From Lingula anatina (taxonomy: Eukaryota; Brachiopoda; Lingulata; Lingulida; Lingulidae): 26,703 bases of DNA. The position numbers and the translations under genes are program-made. The stretch's first letter is position 1. Each line of letters starts with the position of its first letter. Positions 11,185 through 19,528 of the stretch are shown one piece after another. Location of the stretch: contig NW_019775314.1 in assembly GCF_001039355.2 (NCBI RefSeq), positions 444,852 to 471,554 on the forward strand, given 5' to 3'. The notes below the pieces were generated by a model. It was given only the letters and a program-made list of their open reading frames with translations. It did no database searches and was not told where the DNA came from.

Positions 11185-11224
<40 letters not shown>
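11185..11224. repeat. (TC)n microsatellite
   Basis: About 20 TC units. The Ser/Leu run of the overlapping plus-strand frame comes from it. Confidence 0.95.
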
Positions 11225-11227
<3 letters not shown>

Positions 11228-11328
11228 CAGTACAAACTAAAATTACAATATTTGCGACAGAAATGCATTGAAATGTTGCGCGAATGTTCAATCTGTGAAA
11301 GGAATGCACTTCACCATTTGTTGACTAC

Positions 11329-11640
11329 AGTCACAGGAATGCCTCGCACCAGTAACGGCACCCGTAACAAGCTAAAAGCGACATATCGGCCAAACACGTC
11401 GACGCGGGCTGTGCACTTTGTAGCGTGTGTGGCACTGTGGTTACTGTCACAGATGTCCACATTGCCTTCCTGTCTGCCATACCTCGGCCTAATGACACCT
11501 GGATCATCGGAACAGAAGCCGATGGGGTTAGTAGGAACAGTAGTTGATCATCGGATGTGGAAACCTCCCATTTCCATTGCTACTCTTTCCACCTTCAGCG
11601 AAACTCGCACTCGCACACCGGTGCTCTTTTCTCTTAAGAA
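11329..11640 (-). pseudogene. possible F-type-lectin-like remnant
   Basis: On the minus strand a frame reads VRVRVSLKVERVAMEMGGF, then a TGA stop. In the same frame about 80 open codons follow, with PTNPIGFCSDDPG, DICDSNHSATHATKC and GRYVAFSLL. The spacing of two cysteines followed by GRYV and a final hydrophobic strand loosely recalls the end of F-type lectin (fucolectin) domains, extracellular fucose binders of innate immunity. The first half of such a domain, splice signals and a start are not evident, and the in-frame stop suggests decay. The similarity is weak and may be chance. Confidence 0.3.
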
Positions 11641-11769
11641 AGCCCAACTGTCTCATATAAGTCTCCTGTCAGTATGAAGTAACTTTATATCACCTGGAGT
11701 CGCCTGAGACCACTTTTTACATAAATGTTCTGTCATATAACGTCCGTATGTCGGAGCATTCCCTCTTTC

Positions 11770-11883
11770 TCATAAGTACAGCATTGTGGTGGTGACAACC
11801 TGACCGTCTGCTTCAGCCGGCATGGAGAAGACGCGCGCGGCTCTGGAGGCACCGCGTCTTACGGCTTTGGCGGCGTTCCTCAT
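11770..11883 (-). CDS. unknown gene, terminal exon
   Basis: The acceptor is TTATTTTCAG|ATG in phase 0. The 37 codons begin MRNAAKAVRRGASRAARVFS, continue as an acidic patch and end VVTTTMLYL before TGA. The exon is strongly G+C-rich at third positions, unlike the surrounding DNA, which supports coding. The first half is basic and alanine-rich, probably helical. Its phase matches the exon at 13481-13603. The protein family is not recognised. Confidence 0.6.
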   Translation of the reverse strand: MRNAAKAVRRGASRAARVFSMPAEADGQVVTTTMLYL

Positions 11884-12040
11884 CTGAAAATAATATTGAT
11901 TTTATTAAATACTTTATGGTATATAATATAGTTTTACGACAAGATTCAATTCATATTTTTTTCTAAAATGTTCTCTTTGAAATCATGTCTGAAATCATGC
12001 ATGAATAAGCAAACATAATCAGTTTACCATATTAAAAAAG

Positions 12041-12110
12041 ACCAAGATAGATGTGATAGGCCTATATCTAACCAGACCAAGGTAGATGTGATAGGCCTAT
12101 ATCTAACTAG
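12041..12110. repeat. 35-bp tandem duplication
   Basis: Two copies of a unit starting ACCAAGATAGATGTGATAGG (second copy from 12076) differ at a few positions. Each carries one TAGGCCTA palindrome. Confidence 0.9.
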
Positions 12111-12965
12111 CTTTTCTGCAAGGGCACAGGGACAGGGAGGAAAATCTATTTGGTCGTTTACATCTAAATTTGATAGGACCTGTGGGCATATCCCCTTCTA
12201 AAGAGTTGCCCCCCCCCCCCTCCCAACTGTACTTGTAAGAGCTGCTTTTGACGTAATGGATAAAAGCCTCTGTGTAGGATTCTGATATAACTTAATTTGA
12301 AATGGATTTCGTCTAAAAACCAAATGATATATAATGAGAGTCCAACAGGGAAATCATTTGGCCGCCAGCAGCATTACAAGCTAGGGAGAAAAAGGGGCCA
12401 CCGTCCCTTATTTCAAAACACTCTGAAAGAGGTGAAGACAAAGCATATGGCACCTGCCAATAAATCTTGAGCATCAACAATAATGGCTTAATAAACGCAC
12501 CGGGTTAAATAGGTAAATAAATTTGTAAACAAACCAAACCCACGTAAAAATGCCATAATCATACGTTGTTTACATTTAACCTGCGTCAAAGACATGGGGT
12601 GCGAATAAGAGCAAACATATTGTTCAAAACACCACCAATACAGTCAGTTTACTTTGGGTTTCTTCTTACAACAATAACGCAGGTTTTGCACAAGTTCCTT
12701 TCTAGAAAAGTCGCTCAAAGAGCCATGAAATTTGCCCTCAGTCAAACCTGACTCAGCAGCGTCACAGCAGTATACCAAGCGCGCTCCTAAATAATTTAGT
12801 TCCGTAAATATCAGTTGTATTATCATATACAGTGTACAGCATCAAGGCATTATTATTATTGGATCGAAATCTGATCAACCGAACATTACATGCAAAGGGC
12901 AGATACAATCACCAAGCCCCAGGCGAGAATAAAGTATCTTATCTATCTCAATTCATAAGAAGCGT

Positions 12966-13042
12966 GAGCGTAGACTAATGCAAAATCATACCTAAAGTTG
13001 ACTTTAACTTCTACAGGTATGATTTTGCATTTGTTTACGCTC
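12966..13042. repeat. inverted repeat, 28-bp arms
   Basis: Left arm 12966-12993 and right arm 13015-13042 are reverse complements except at two positions. The inner 16 bases (ATGCAAAATCATACCT and its complement) are perfect. The spacer is 21 bases. It is probably a foldback element or element remnant. Confidence 0.85.
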
Positions 13043-13480
13043 AAGTCAAGGCACGAAAAATAGAAGGAGTGGGCAGATACTAAGGCAAACTTGATGTAGC
13101 AATATAATAACCGCATGGTTAAAATCCTAAACATATTCATATTCCACAGAAGTTTATGATCAACAAGATCCCGTAGGTAAACAAGGGGTCATGTGTATCC
13201 CTGAAGCGAATTCTAATCCTGCAGGAAATAAAACGCAGTCTTCCAGCTAAAATGTCTGTCAAGCGACCCGTACATTTCTGATCAATATCTATAATTGTGA
13301 AACCAGACTCATTCACGTATTGGAGGCTTGAATAAACACACAACCGGCATACTGCCCTATTGTTGTGTATATAAATTATAGTGACTGGACGGGTAAAGGC
13401 TTGTTAAAGTTCAGCTCGTGATAATGGGCCATATAAAGACACCTGTGTGCACGGGAGTCCACATATACCTATGTAGTTAC

Positions 13481-13603
13481 CTCAGTATGGGCCATTTTAT
13501 TTTGCATTTTGGCTAACAGGATTTTAAATCGTGATGATGCGTCCTTGAGAACCGTTGTCCATTTTTCTGTGTCATCGCGATAGTACCAAGTATTGCCTCT
13601 CAA
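13481..13603 (-). CDS. unknown gene, internal exon
   Basis: A 41-codon exon with acceptor AATTCAAAG and donor ACTGAG|GTAACT, in phase 0 at both ends. It reads LRGNTWYYRDDTEKW, then a lysine-rich, helix-like stretch to MAHTE. The aromatic W-Y-Y-x-DD-x3-W cluster slightly recalls a WWE module, but the match is too short to call. It joins in phase to the exon upstream (14501-14642) and to the terminal exon. Confidence 0.6.
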
Positions 13604-14500
13604 CTTTGAATTTAAAATTCAAATCATGCTTAGGACAATTTTGAAGAAATGTATATGCAGTTGCAGTGTTTTAATCTGTAGGCCAGACACTGTATTCTAT
13701 TTCAAATTCCCACCAGATAAAAATGTGGACAAAACAGATAAAAGTTTGACTGCATTGGGGTTTGCGGCGCTGAATGATTTATAAAGTCCTCAATAGGTTC
13801 TTTTAATTATGGCTGTAGTCTGTAAAATTACATCAAAAACACATGCATAAAACATGTATATCGCTGTTATCTTTCTAAGATTGTGTCTACCTCTGCATTC
13901 AGCCCTCATGTTATCTATGTGCCTGGGGATGAAATAATTAATTACTGAGTCTTCAGTCATTTTATATTCACTTTCTCTGGGGCCGGTTTGAAAACTCCAG
14001 ATACCACATTATTTTCCACTTACGCTAAACGAGACCAAACTATTTTCTGTTACATCTACTAACGTTGATTAGACAGTGGTGGCATGAGAATGGATTCAAT
14101 GTCACGCTCGCAAAATGCGCGATCTTGTAGAAAAACAGTAGGCCTTATATACGTCACACAATGAAAAATTGCCACCTTTCAATTCATCATATGCATATGA
14201 TTTGTGTTCTGAACTTCCAACAATCATTTTGGCATCTTTTTGAAAAAAAATTGAACGAAACTTCCTTCTATTTGGCAGTTGATATTAGAAATACCATATG
14301 AGATGGGGTGAGATGTGCCTATTTTTGTAACGTTCATATTTCATAATATTTTAGCGTAACACGAATGTCTCAGGCCCCGTTGACTAGGCCCATTTCTCTC
14401 TGAATGCTCATTTGGCCAGCCATAGTATACAACAACAGACCCAAGCCCTAACATACAGGTGAACCTTGTGATGCGATATGATATGCCCGCCTCGACTCAC
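13604..14500 (-). other. intron of the unknown gene
   Basis: An A+T-rich stretch of 897 bases between two predicted exons. I saw no further feature in it. Confidence 0.5.
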
Positions 14501-14642
14501 CCTAACTCTCCATCTCTTCTCTTTCTTCTCGGGTTTTACGTTATACGTAAACGTCTCCTTTACCCCCGAGTCCGTGTCCTCTACGTGTACATAGAACAGC
14601 GTCTCCTTCTCTTTCTTCATGTTATAGCCTTGGTAAACTACA
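14501..14642 (-). CDS. unknown gene, upstream exon
   Basis: The acceptor is CACTATTTCTAG and the donor TTAGG|GTGAGT. One base, then 47 codons: VVYQGYNMKKEKETLFYVHV, EDTDSGVKETFTYNV and a lysine-rich end to KRWRVR. Alternating hydrophobic residues (LFYVHV, ETFTYNV) suggest beta strands. Codon third positions are G+C-rich, as in the terminal exon. It ends in phase 0 and starts after a phase-2 intron, so at least one exon upstream is unaccounted for, unless translation begins at the internal Met (14620). Confidence 0.55.
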
Positions 14643-15293
14643 CTAGAAATAGTGCCCCGTCTGTTAAGTACCCCGCGCAGTGGCTAGTTCAGTAATTGTG
14701 GTCTTTTGTCACCGTGTTAACCTGACCCCAGCTTTAACGTGAGCAGTCCGTGGTAGATGTAAACAAAGACCTCGTGGTACCGTGTGCATGTAGGTCACGT
14801 GGTCTATGCCTTAACGTCATCAGCACAAAATGTGTTCCACTGACGATTAAATAATCAAACTAATGTAAGTTTACAGTTTCACTCCTTTGATAATTTATTT
14901 GGTTTATTTGGTTTAATAGGTGGCGTCGTGAAAAAAGCAGGATGCACACTTTCGTCTGTGCAAAGAAGTAGGCCTACCGGTACGCAGTACTAAAATAGTT
15001 CAGGGGATTTTTTTTTGGGTAAATGCAGTTTGAGACGGTCTTGATTCGGTTTCATGTTTTAAGTAATGATATTTATGATATTCTTTGAAAACACTACTGT
15101 TCATAGTACTCATGTGATATTGAAAAATATAATGTCATTTTACATATAAGAATGTTCTCAAATGTATTTTCTTGGTAAAAAATCGGAAAAATAGGGTAAT
15201 ATATTCATGAATATGCTGAATAGGGGAACTCCATGGGCTTTATTTGATTTAGGGACTTTCCATCATTATCTTTTTTGAAAACAAAAAATAATC
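14643..15293. other. intergenic or intronic stretch
   Basis: No exon is assured. A CACGTG E-box lies in GGTCACGTGGT near 14793-14803, and a TAGGCCTA palindrome lies at 14969-14976. Nothing else stands out. Confidence 0.5.
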
Positions 15294-15986
15294 ATGGCTA
15301 TGTTGCAGGGAGAAGAAACATTATTCATAAGCTCTCTAATGAAACGTATGAACAGTTTTGTATCAGCAACTGTAGCGACGATAACAGCCAACGTCTCCAA
15401 TGCTCTTAGTAGTGTCAACAGGTGCCGCGTTAGACGGTATGCTGATGCGATCCTGAGATCGGAGACGGAACATACAACCAGATGCACAAGTATAAACAAT
15501 TTAAGAGAACTTCATCAAAATTTATCCGACATTGTTGAAGTACATTCGAGACAATCTGAGAGACAAAGGGGCACGGTGATCATTGTGAACGGACACGACT
15601 GCAGAGATGAAGTGGTCAGTGTTGGATCAGAAGAGATGCCTCGGACAGCATTTATAGATCAGTTGGTGAAGAAAGTGTTAATTGGTCGCACATCTGGTGC
15701 CATCTGGATTATTTTGGCCATGTGTCACGGCCACCATGGGGTGGAGCAGAGGGCGACTGAATCCAAGAACTTGGCGTCCAAAGATATAATAGTGACCTTT
15801 AATGAAACAGATGACAGCGATGGAAAGCCTTATTCAGTGACGGGTGTAGAAGATGATGTGGGCCTTGGTTGGACGGAGATGGACCAAGAAGAAAACCACG
15901 AAGATCAATGGAGTTTTGTTGAAGCTGCCCATGAAATTGAAGTAGGGCTTTTACCTTTAACGAATTTGCTTTTAAACATATTTTAA
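15294..15986 (+). CDS. intronless ORF with caspase-like His/Cys pair
   Basis: A 230-codon ORF, the longest uninterrupted plus-strand frame in the window. An N-terminal region rich in Ser, Val and Arg (1-90) precedes RGTVIIVNGHDC (residues 92-103) and IWIILAMCHGHHG (137-149). A hydrophobic strand ending in Gly-His followed by a second strand ending in Cys-x-Gly matches the caspase-fold layout. H101 and C144 are 43 residues apart, against 42 in caspase-3 (H121/C163) and 43 in the caspase at the right of this window. The C-terminal third is acidic with no p10-like subunit. It could be a p20-only paralogue, another caspase-hemoglobinase-fold protein, an exon of a longer gene (TTGCAG precedes GGAG at 15307), or chance. 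The start is the first Met of the frame. Confidence 0.45.
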   Translation: MAMLQGEETLFISSLMKRMNSFVSATVATITANVSNALSSVNRCRVRRYADAILRSETEHTTRCTSINNLRELHQNLSDIVEVHSRQSERQRGTVIIVNGHDCRDEVVSVGSEEMPRTAFIDQLVKKVLIGRTSGAIWIILAMCHGHHGVEQRATESKNLASKDIIVTFNETDDSDGKPYSVTGVEDDVGLGWTEMDQEENHEDQWSFVEAAHEIEVGLLPLTNLLLNIF

Positions 15987-16042
15987 AATGAATTATCATC
16001 ATGTCAACATGAAAGGTACATCGTTGGAGCGTGACTTTCCAG

Positions 16043-16828
16043 TAAGGCCACACTTTTTTATTTTTATAGATGACATCCTGCCCGTCCACCGATTTTCGTC
16101 CATTCTCCAAAATAAATAAATAAATAAANNNNNNNNNNNNNNNNNNNNNNNNNNNNNNNNNNNNNNNNNNNNNNNNNNNNNNNNNNNNNNNNNNNNNNNN
16201 NNNNNNNNNNNNNNNNNNNNNNNNNNNNNNNNNNNNNNNNNNNNNNNNNNNNNNNNNNNNNNNNNNNNNNNNNNNNNNNNNNNNNNNNNNNNNNNNNNNN
16301 NNNNNNNNNNNNNNNNNNNNNNNNNNNNNNNNNNNNNNNNNNNNNNNNNNNNNNNNNNNNNNNNNNNNNNNNNNNNNNNNNNNNNNNNNNNNNNNNNNNN
16401 NNNNNNNNNNNNNNNNNNNNNNNNNNNNNNNNNTTTTTTATTTTTATAGATGACATCCTGCCCGTCCACCGATTTTCGTCCATTCTCCAAAATAAATAAA
16501 TAAATAAATCAATCCAACCCCCCCCCCCCCCCCCCCCCCCCCATCGAAGTCGGTTGTCGCAAACGTCGTTATTGAATTTGCAGGAAAATGAGCTTTCTGC
16601 GCATGCGTATAACTGCCACGTGGAAATATGGCCGCTGTGCCATCAAATTCATCTCTAGGATTACTTTCAAATTACAGGACAATTAATTATATCATATATT
16701 ATTATATAAAGAGAACGGGGCCGTCGTTTTGGATTGTTATGCAATTGATATTGGGCATGGAGATATCCACTTTTTTTACAATTAGCGGCCAGCAATTATC
16801 GCCCGGAAAATTTCAGTGACATTCTGTC
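16043..16828 (+). mobile_element. dispersed repeat B, copy 2, containing the assembly gap
   Basis: It starts TAAGGCCACACTTTTTTATT and ends CAGTGACATTCTGTC, matching copy 1 in reverse complement. Inside are TGACATCCTG, GATTTTCGTCC, a C25 run, a GCGCATGCG word and the GGGCATGGAGATATCCAC block. The N gap and a duplicated flank inflate its apparent length. Without them it is about 406 bases, close to the 353 of copy 1. No transposase or reverse transcriptase is visible. Confidence 0.85.
16054..16508. other. N gap flanked by an exact 75-bp direct repeat
   Basis: Bases 16129-16433 are N (305). The 75 bases before the gap (16054-16128) are identical to the 75 bases after it (16434-16508), both ending in AAATAAATAAATAAATAAA. 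This looks like two contig ends that overlap but were not merged. Reading frames that span the gap are meaningless. Confidence 0.9.
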
Positions 16829-16849
16829 CAAATCTCAGATCTAATATAC

Positions 16850-16894
16850 CATGAGCCGAGGATTGCCGATTGCGGCGGCGCTGGGGGCCGCCAT
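16850..16894 (-). CDS. possible first coding exon
   Basis: On the minus strand, ATG at 16894 gives MAAPSAAAIGNPRLM and then donor ATG|GTATAT. The Met sits inside a YY1-type CAACATGGCGGC word, as in many housekeeping-gene starts, and the segment is G+C-rich. It could begin the unknown gene that continues at 14.6 kb. The phases (0 here, 2 required there) show that another exon would lie between, and none was found. On the plus strand the same DNA also opens a short frame (MSRGLPIAAALGAAM), so the call is tentative. Confidence 0.3.
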
Positions 16895-16913
16895 GTTGGA
16901 ATACTCACTTCCG
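16888..16913 (-). promoter_or_regulatory. YY1-like and ETS-like motifs
   Basis: The minus strand reads CGGAAGT (16907-16913) followed by AACATGGCGG (16888-16897). These match consensus ETS/GABP and YY1 sites in the order and orientation common at CpG-rich core promoters. They support a minus-strand transcription start near here. Confidence 0.4.
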
Positions 16914-17057
16914 TCCCGCTGCCGTATATGATCTAGTGCTGACAATGGGGATTAAAATTAAGCCCGGCTATCAAAACAACTTAAGGGGAACAATAGAGCA
17001 ATGTTTACCCGTACGAACGTCTGGTCAAAAGGAAAATGCCGCTGTCCAATCTTTCCG

Positions 17058-17254
17058 TTTATTAGATCTTAGGTCCAAAGCAGCACACCAGGTTTTTTTG
17101 TAGCGAAAAAAGGGTCTACAGGGCGTCGAGGTATTTGGTGGGTTGTTGGTCGGTCAGGCCACCCGACAGTTTGGCTGCTTCGTGTGAGTCGAAGTAGACC
17201 AAATGGCATCGACCGAAATGACCTTTTATAGGTTTGGTAGTATTAAGCATATCT
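17058..17254 (-). CDS. possible 3' coding end with poly(A) signal
   Basis: A minus-strand frame reads MLNTTKPIKGHFGRCHLVYF (Met near 17248), continues through SHEAAKLSGGL and ends QQPTKYLDAL before TAG (17116-17118). An AATAAA signal follows at 17058-17063, 53 bases past the stop, as in a short 3' UTR. A possible acceptor (CTATAAAAG) has no pyrimidine tract. The composition looks coding, but no family is recognised and no upstream exon was found. It could be the last exon of a gene or a fragment of a mobile element. Confidence 0.3.
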
Positions 17255-17269
17255 TTGCATCATTTTGTA

Positions 17270-17645
17270 ACATTTCTGTGTAGTGTTCATAATGCTTTAA
17301 TATTCTGAGAGTACAAATAAAGACATGCTGTTTGTTTGATATTTGTTTTATTGATTGTTATACCAACAAAATGCATGAAATTACCTTAAATAGATTGGGT
17401 AATATATGCAGCATGTCTATCAGGCCCGTAGCCATCAATTTCAAAATTTGAAAAAGTGGACCATTTTCCATAAAAACTTAATGTATCTAGATCGGACCTT
17501 TTCCCAGCAAAAGGGGTGGTTCTTTCGAACCCCCTGGCTACGGGCCCATTTATTCATGACTTTTTTTACCTTTCTACGAAGTATTCACAATGCTTTAATA
17601 TTTTGAGAGCATGGATAAAGACATATTGTTAGTTTGATACGTGTT
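17270..17645 (+). repeat. diverged direct repeat flanking a MITE
   Basis: Segments 17270-17345 and 17570-17645 share the order AATGCTTTAATATT-TGAGAG, then ATAAAGACAT and GTTTGAT. The left copy contains AATAAA at 17316-17321. The MITE copy lies between them. Confidence 0.75.
17423..17546. mobile_element. MITE-like element, GGCCCGTAGCC termini (copy 2)
   Basis: It begins GGCCCGTAGCC and ends GGCTACGGGCC, a perfect 11-base inverted terminal repeat, with a CA dinucleotide outside each end. Internal blocks AAAAGTGGACC, CCTTTTCCCAGC and GGTTCTTTCGAACCCCC match copy 1 (10270-10447) in reverse orientation. It is 124 bases long and non-coding. Confidence 0.85.
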
Positions 17646-17721
17646 TCTGTGGTTAGTTTTTGTTTCCAGCTGTGTACTGACAGCATTCCTTTACTTAAGC
17701 AACATTTTTTTTTTTGGACTG

Positions 17722-17805
17722 TTTTTTTTTTTTTTTTTTCGCCCTCTCGCACCGATTTCGGGGTCCCCAGAGGATGTCATCCATAAAAATAAAAAAGTGT
17801 GGCCT
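17722..17805 (-). mobile_element. dispersed repeat B, copy 3 (fragment)
   Basis: A T-rich run precedes CACCGATTT and AGGATGTCATCCATAAAAAT through GTGTGGCC, matching one end of copies 1 and 2. The rest of the element is absent. Confidence 0.8.
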
Positions 17806-18187
17806 AACACATATAAACCACTTCTACTAGTTTCTTATACGACTAAAAAAAGTCGACATGCCAAGGAATAAACTGAATAAATCACCCGATCAGCCATAAA
17901 AGAGCTACCTTTAGACTGCTCCTATCTTTAAATTTTTGGTCAGAAATTTAACCTACGTACGTGACCTACTTTTCTGCCCCGTGTAGGCCTATATGTCAAA
18001 AGCTCGGACCAAATCTAGTCCTATGCACAAAAAGCCCAGACCCCATGTTAATTACGCCCTGGCTGGGCCCATTCTTTATGGTGTCTTTGCATTGTTAACA
18101 GCATAATGGACAAGTTAATTGACCAAGTTAATTGGCCAAGCTGCCAGTTTGTTTGTATGGCATGTGCAGGTGATGTCTTAGATCAAG

Positions 18188-18219
18188 CTTGGACATAATA
18201 ATTCGTTATTATGTCCAAG
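18188..18219. repeat. perfect 14-bp hairpin with TTCG loop
   Basis: CTTGGACATAATAA, then TTCG, then TTATTATGTCCAAG. GATCAAG is repeated directly on both sides. No run of U follows. Confidence 0.95.
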
Positions 18220-18703
18220 GATCAAGGCACATATTATGATACCTACAGGTGTGGCAAATGAGATATAGTTGTATTTCATTACCTGTGATTTGTAAAATAC
18301 ATCTGAGGATGATACTTTTAAAGATGTTTCATGTTTAAAGAAAAGGCATGTACATGTACTGTAGATTGATTTAGTAACATTTACTAAAGGAATGTTAAAT
18401 TAAAGGTGGGCTCCATTTGTTAGTGTGTTATTTTAATTATCTAGATTTCATACAGATTATAGGAAAAAGTCTGCCCTTTAATGTTTTGTTGACCTTTTGG
18501 GAAAATATCTGCATTTTTTAAGGATAAATTACAAAGAAAAGTGTGAATTAATAGCAAAACTTTGCTCTATTTGCATGCATAGCTATAAAAACTCCTTAAA
18601 GTTATAATATATTTTTATTTACATCATAATCTATGCCAGTTTAGAACACTGATAAAGTCGATATATGAGGGTACATGCACATGAATCCTACCTAAGACTT
18701 AGG

Positions 18704-18920
18704 CTCTATTCCCATAGATTTTAGATCGATCTATCCCCGCGGGGAGTCTCACTAGATTACTTTCAGATAATCCAACTTAAATGTCCGTCCCGCCTACTAC
18801 AGGCTGTAAGGGGGTAATTAACTTTCGTGTCCGCCCGGCTGACAGCTATTTAGCGTGAACCCCCAGGGAGTTAGGTCGATCTAAAGTAGGTCGATCTAAT
18901 CTATGGAAATGGGGTGTTAG
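18704..18920. mobile_element. foldback/MITE-like element
   Basis: The left end CCCATAGATTTTAGATCGAT (from 18711) pairs with the right end ATCGACC/TCGATCTAATCTATGG (about 18887-18914), an imperfect inverted repeat of about 25 bases. A CCCCGCGGGG palindrome lies inside at 18735-18744. There is no coding content. Confidence 0.65.
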
Positions 18921-19528
18921 GGCCCATTAAACAAGTCCTAGATTATACCGAGGACTTAGATATCCACGTCCTTAATTCTACACAGTTTCATTTACTTTTG
19001 CTTTATGTGTATGTGCATATACAAGAAAAATGTTTTGACCTGTCCTCACATTACCCAAGGATCTATCAGTATATATAGTGCTTATCGGACTTGTCAGGTG
19101 CTGACAGTACTCTCTGACCACAGGGTGCGCGAATAGTCTGTTACAAACTTATTGTACACCGGGGTCTGTAGGAAGAAAGGATTTCGAAAAAGATCGATTG
19201 TGCCGGAAGTTGTGACTTCGAATGATGTATTAGGCTGGAGGTACATGGGGGTATAAGACGTGAGTGACGTGAAAATTTTTTTAAATCAAGTTTTGTGGTA
19301 AGTCAAGGATTTTACCCGCTAATAAGGAAAAGAAAATAAATGAGGGGTATCATTTCAGCCAAATATATGAATGACAATAAAAGTGCTTTAACTCTAAAAG
19401 TACCTTTTACACATTTAGGGCCGGGGGGGGGGGGGGGGATTGAATGTTCAAGAATAAAATGTACAGGTTGTTAGAAAATCGAACCCTTTGATAAAAGCAA
19501 ATGGCGTTTGAGGTCCACCTGGTTACAG

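Larger units (their letters stand above)
10937..11769. other. gene-poor stretch with microsatellite and lectin-like remnant
   Basis: It contains a (TC)n array (11185-11224) and a coding-like minus-strand stretch described separately. No first or signal-peptide exon of the GPCR was found here. Confidence 0.6.
11884..13480 (-). other. intron of the unknown gene
   Basis: It holds a 35-base tandem duplication (12041-12110), a C12 run (12209-12220) and a long hairpin (12966-13043). Open frames at 12566-12826 and 12943-13343 have no paired splice sites or recognisable domain. Confidence 0.5.
17806..19528. other. non-coding stretch with foldback structures
   Basis: It holds a perfect hairpin (18188-18219), a foldback element (18704-18920) and a G run near 19423. 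A minus-strand frame (about 19083-19275) stays open for some 55 codons but shows no domain and no splice pairing. Confidence 0.55.

Noticed and set aside
12644-12826. Minus-strand 60-codon frame with some polar, coding-like content
   Set aside because: No splice sites compatible with the phase-0 exon chain, and no domain.
13137-13343. Minus-strand 68-codon frame
   Set aside because: No in-phase splice pair with the neighbouring predicted exons, and no motif.
15999-16490. Long minus-strand frames spanning the N gap
   Set aside because: They are open only because N runs translate as unknown residues. The flanking sequence is mobile-element DNA.
19083-19275. Minus-strand open stretch of about 55 codons
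   Set aside because: No start, no paired splice sites and no family resemblance. This length is expected by chance.
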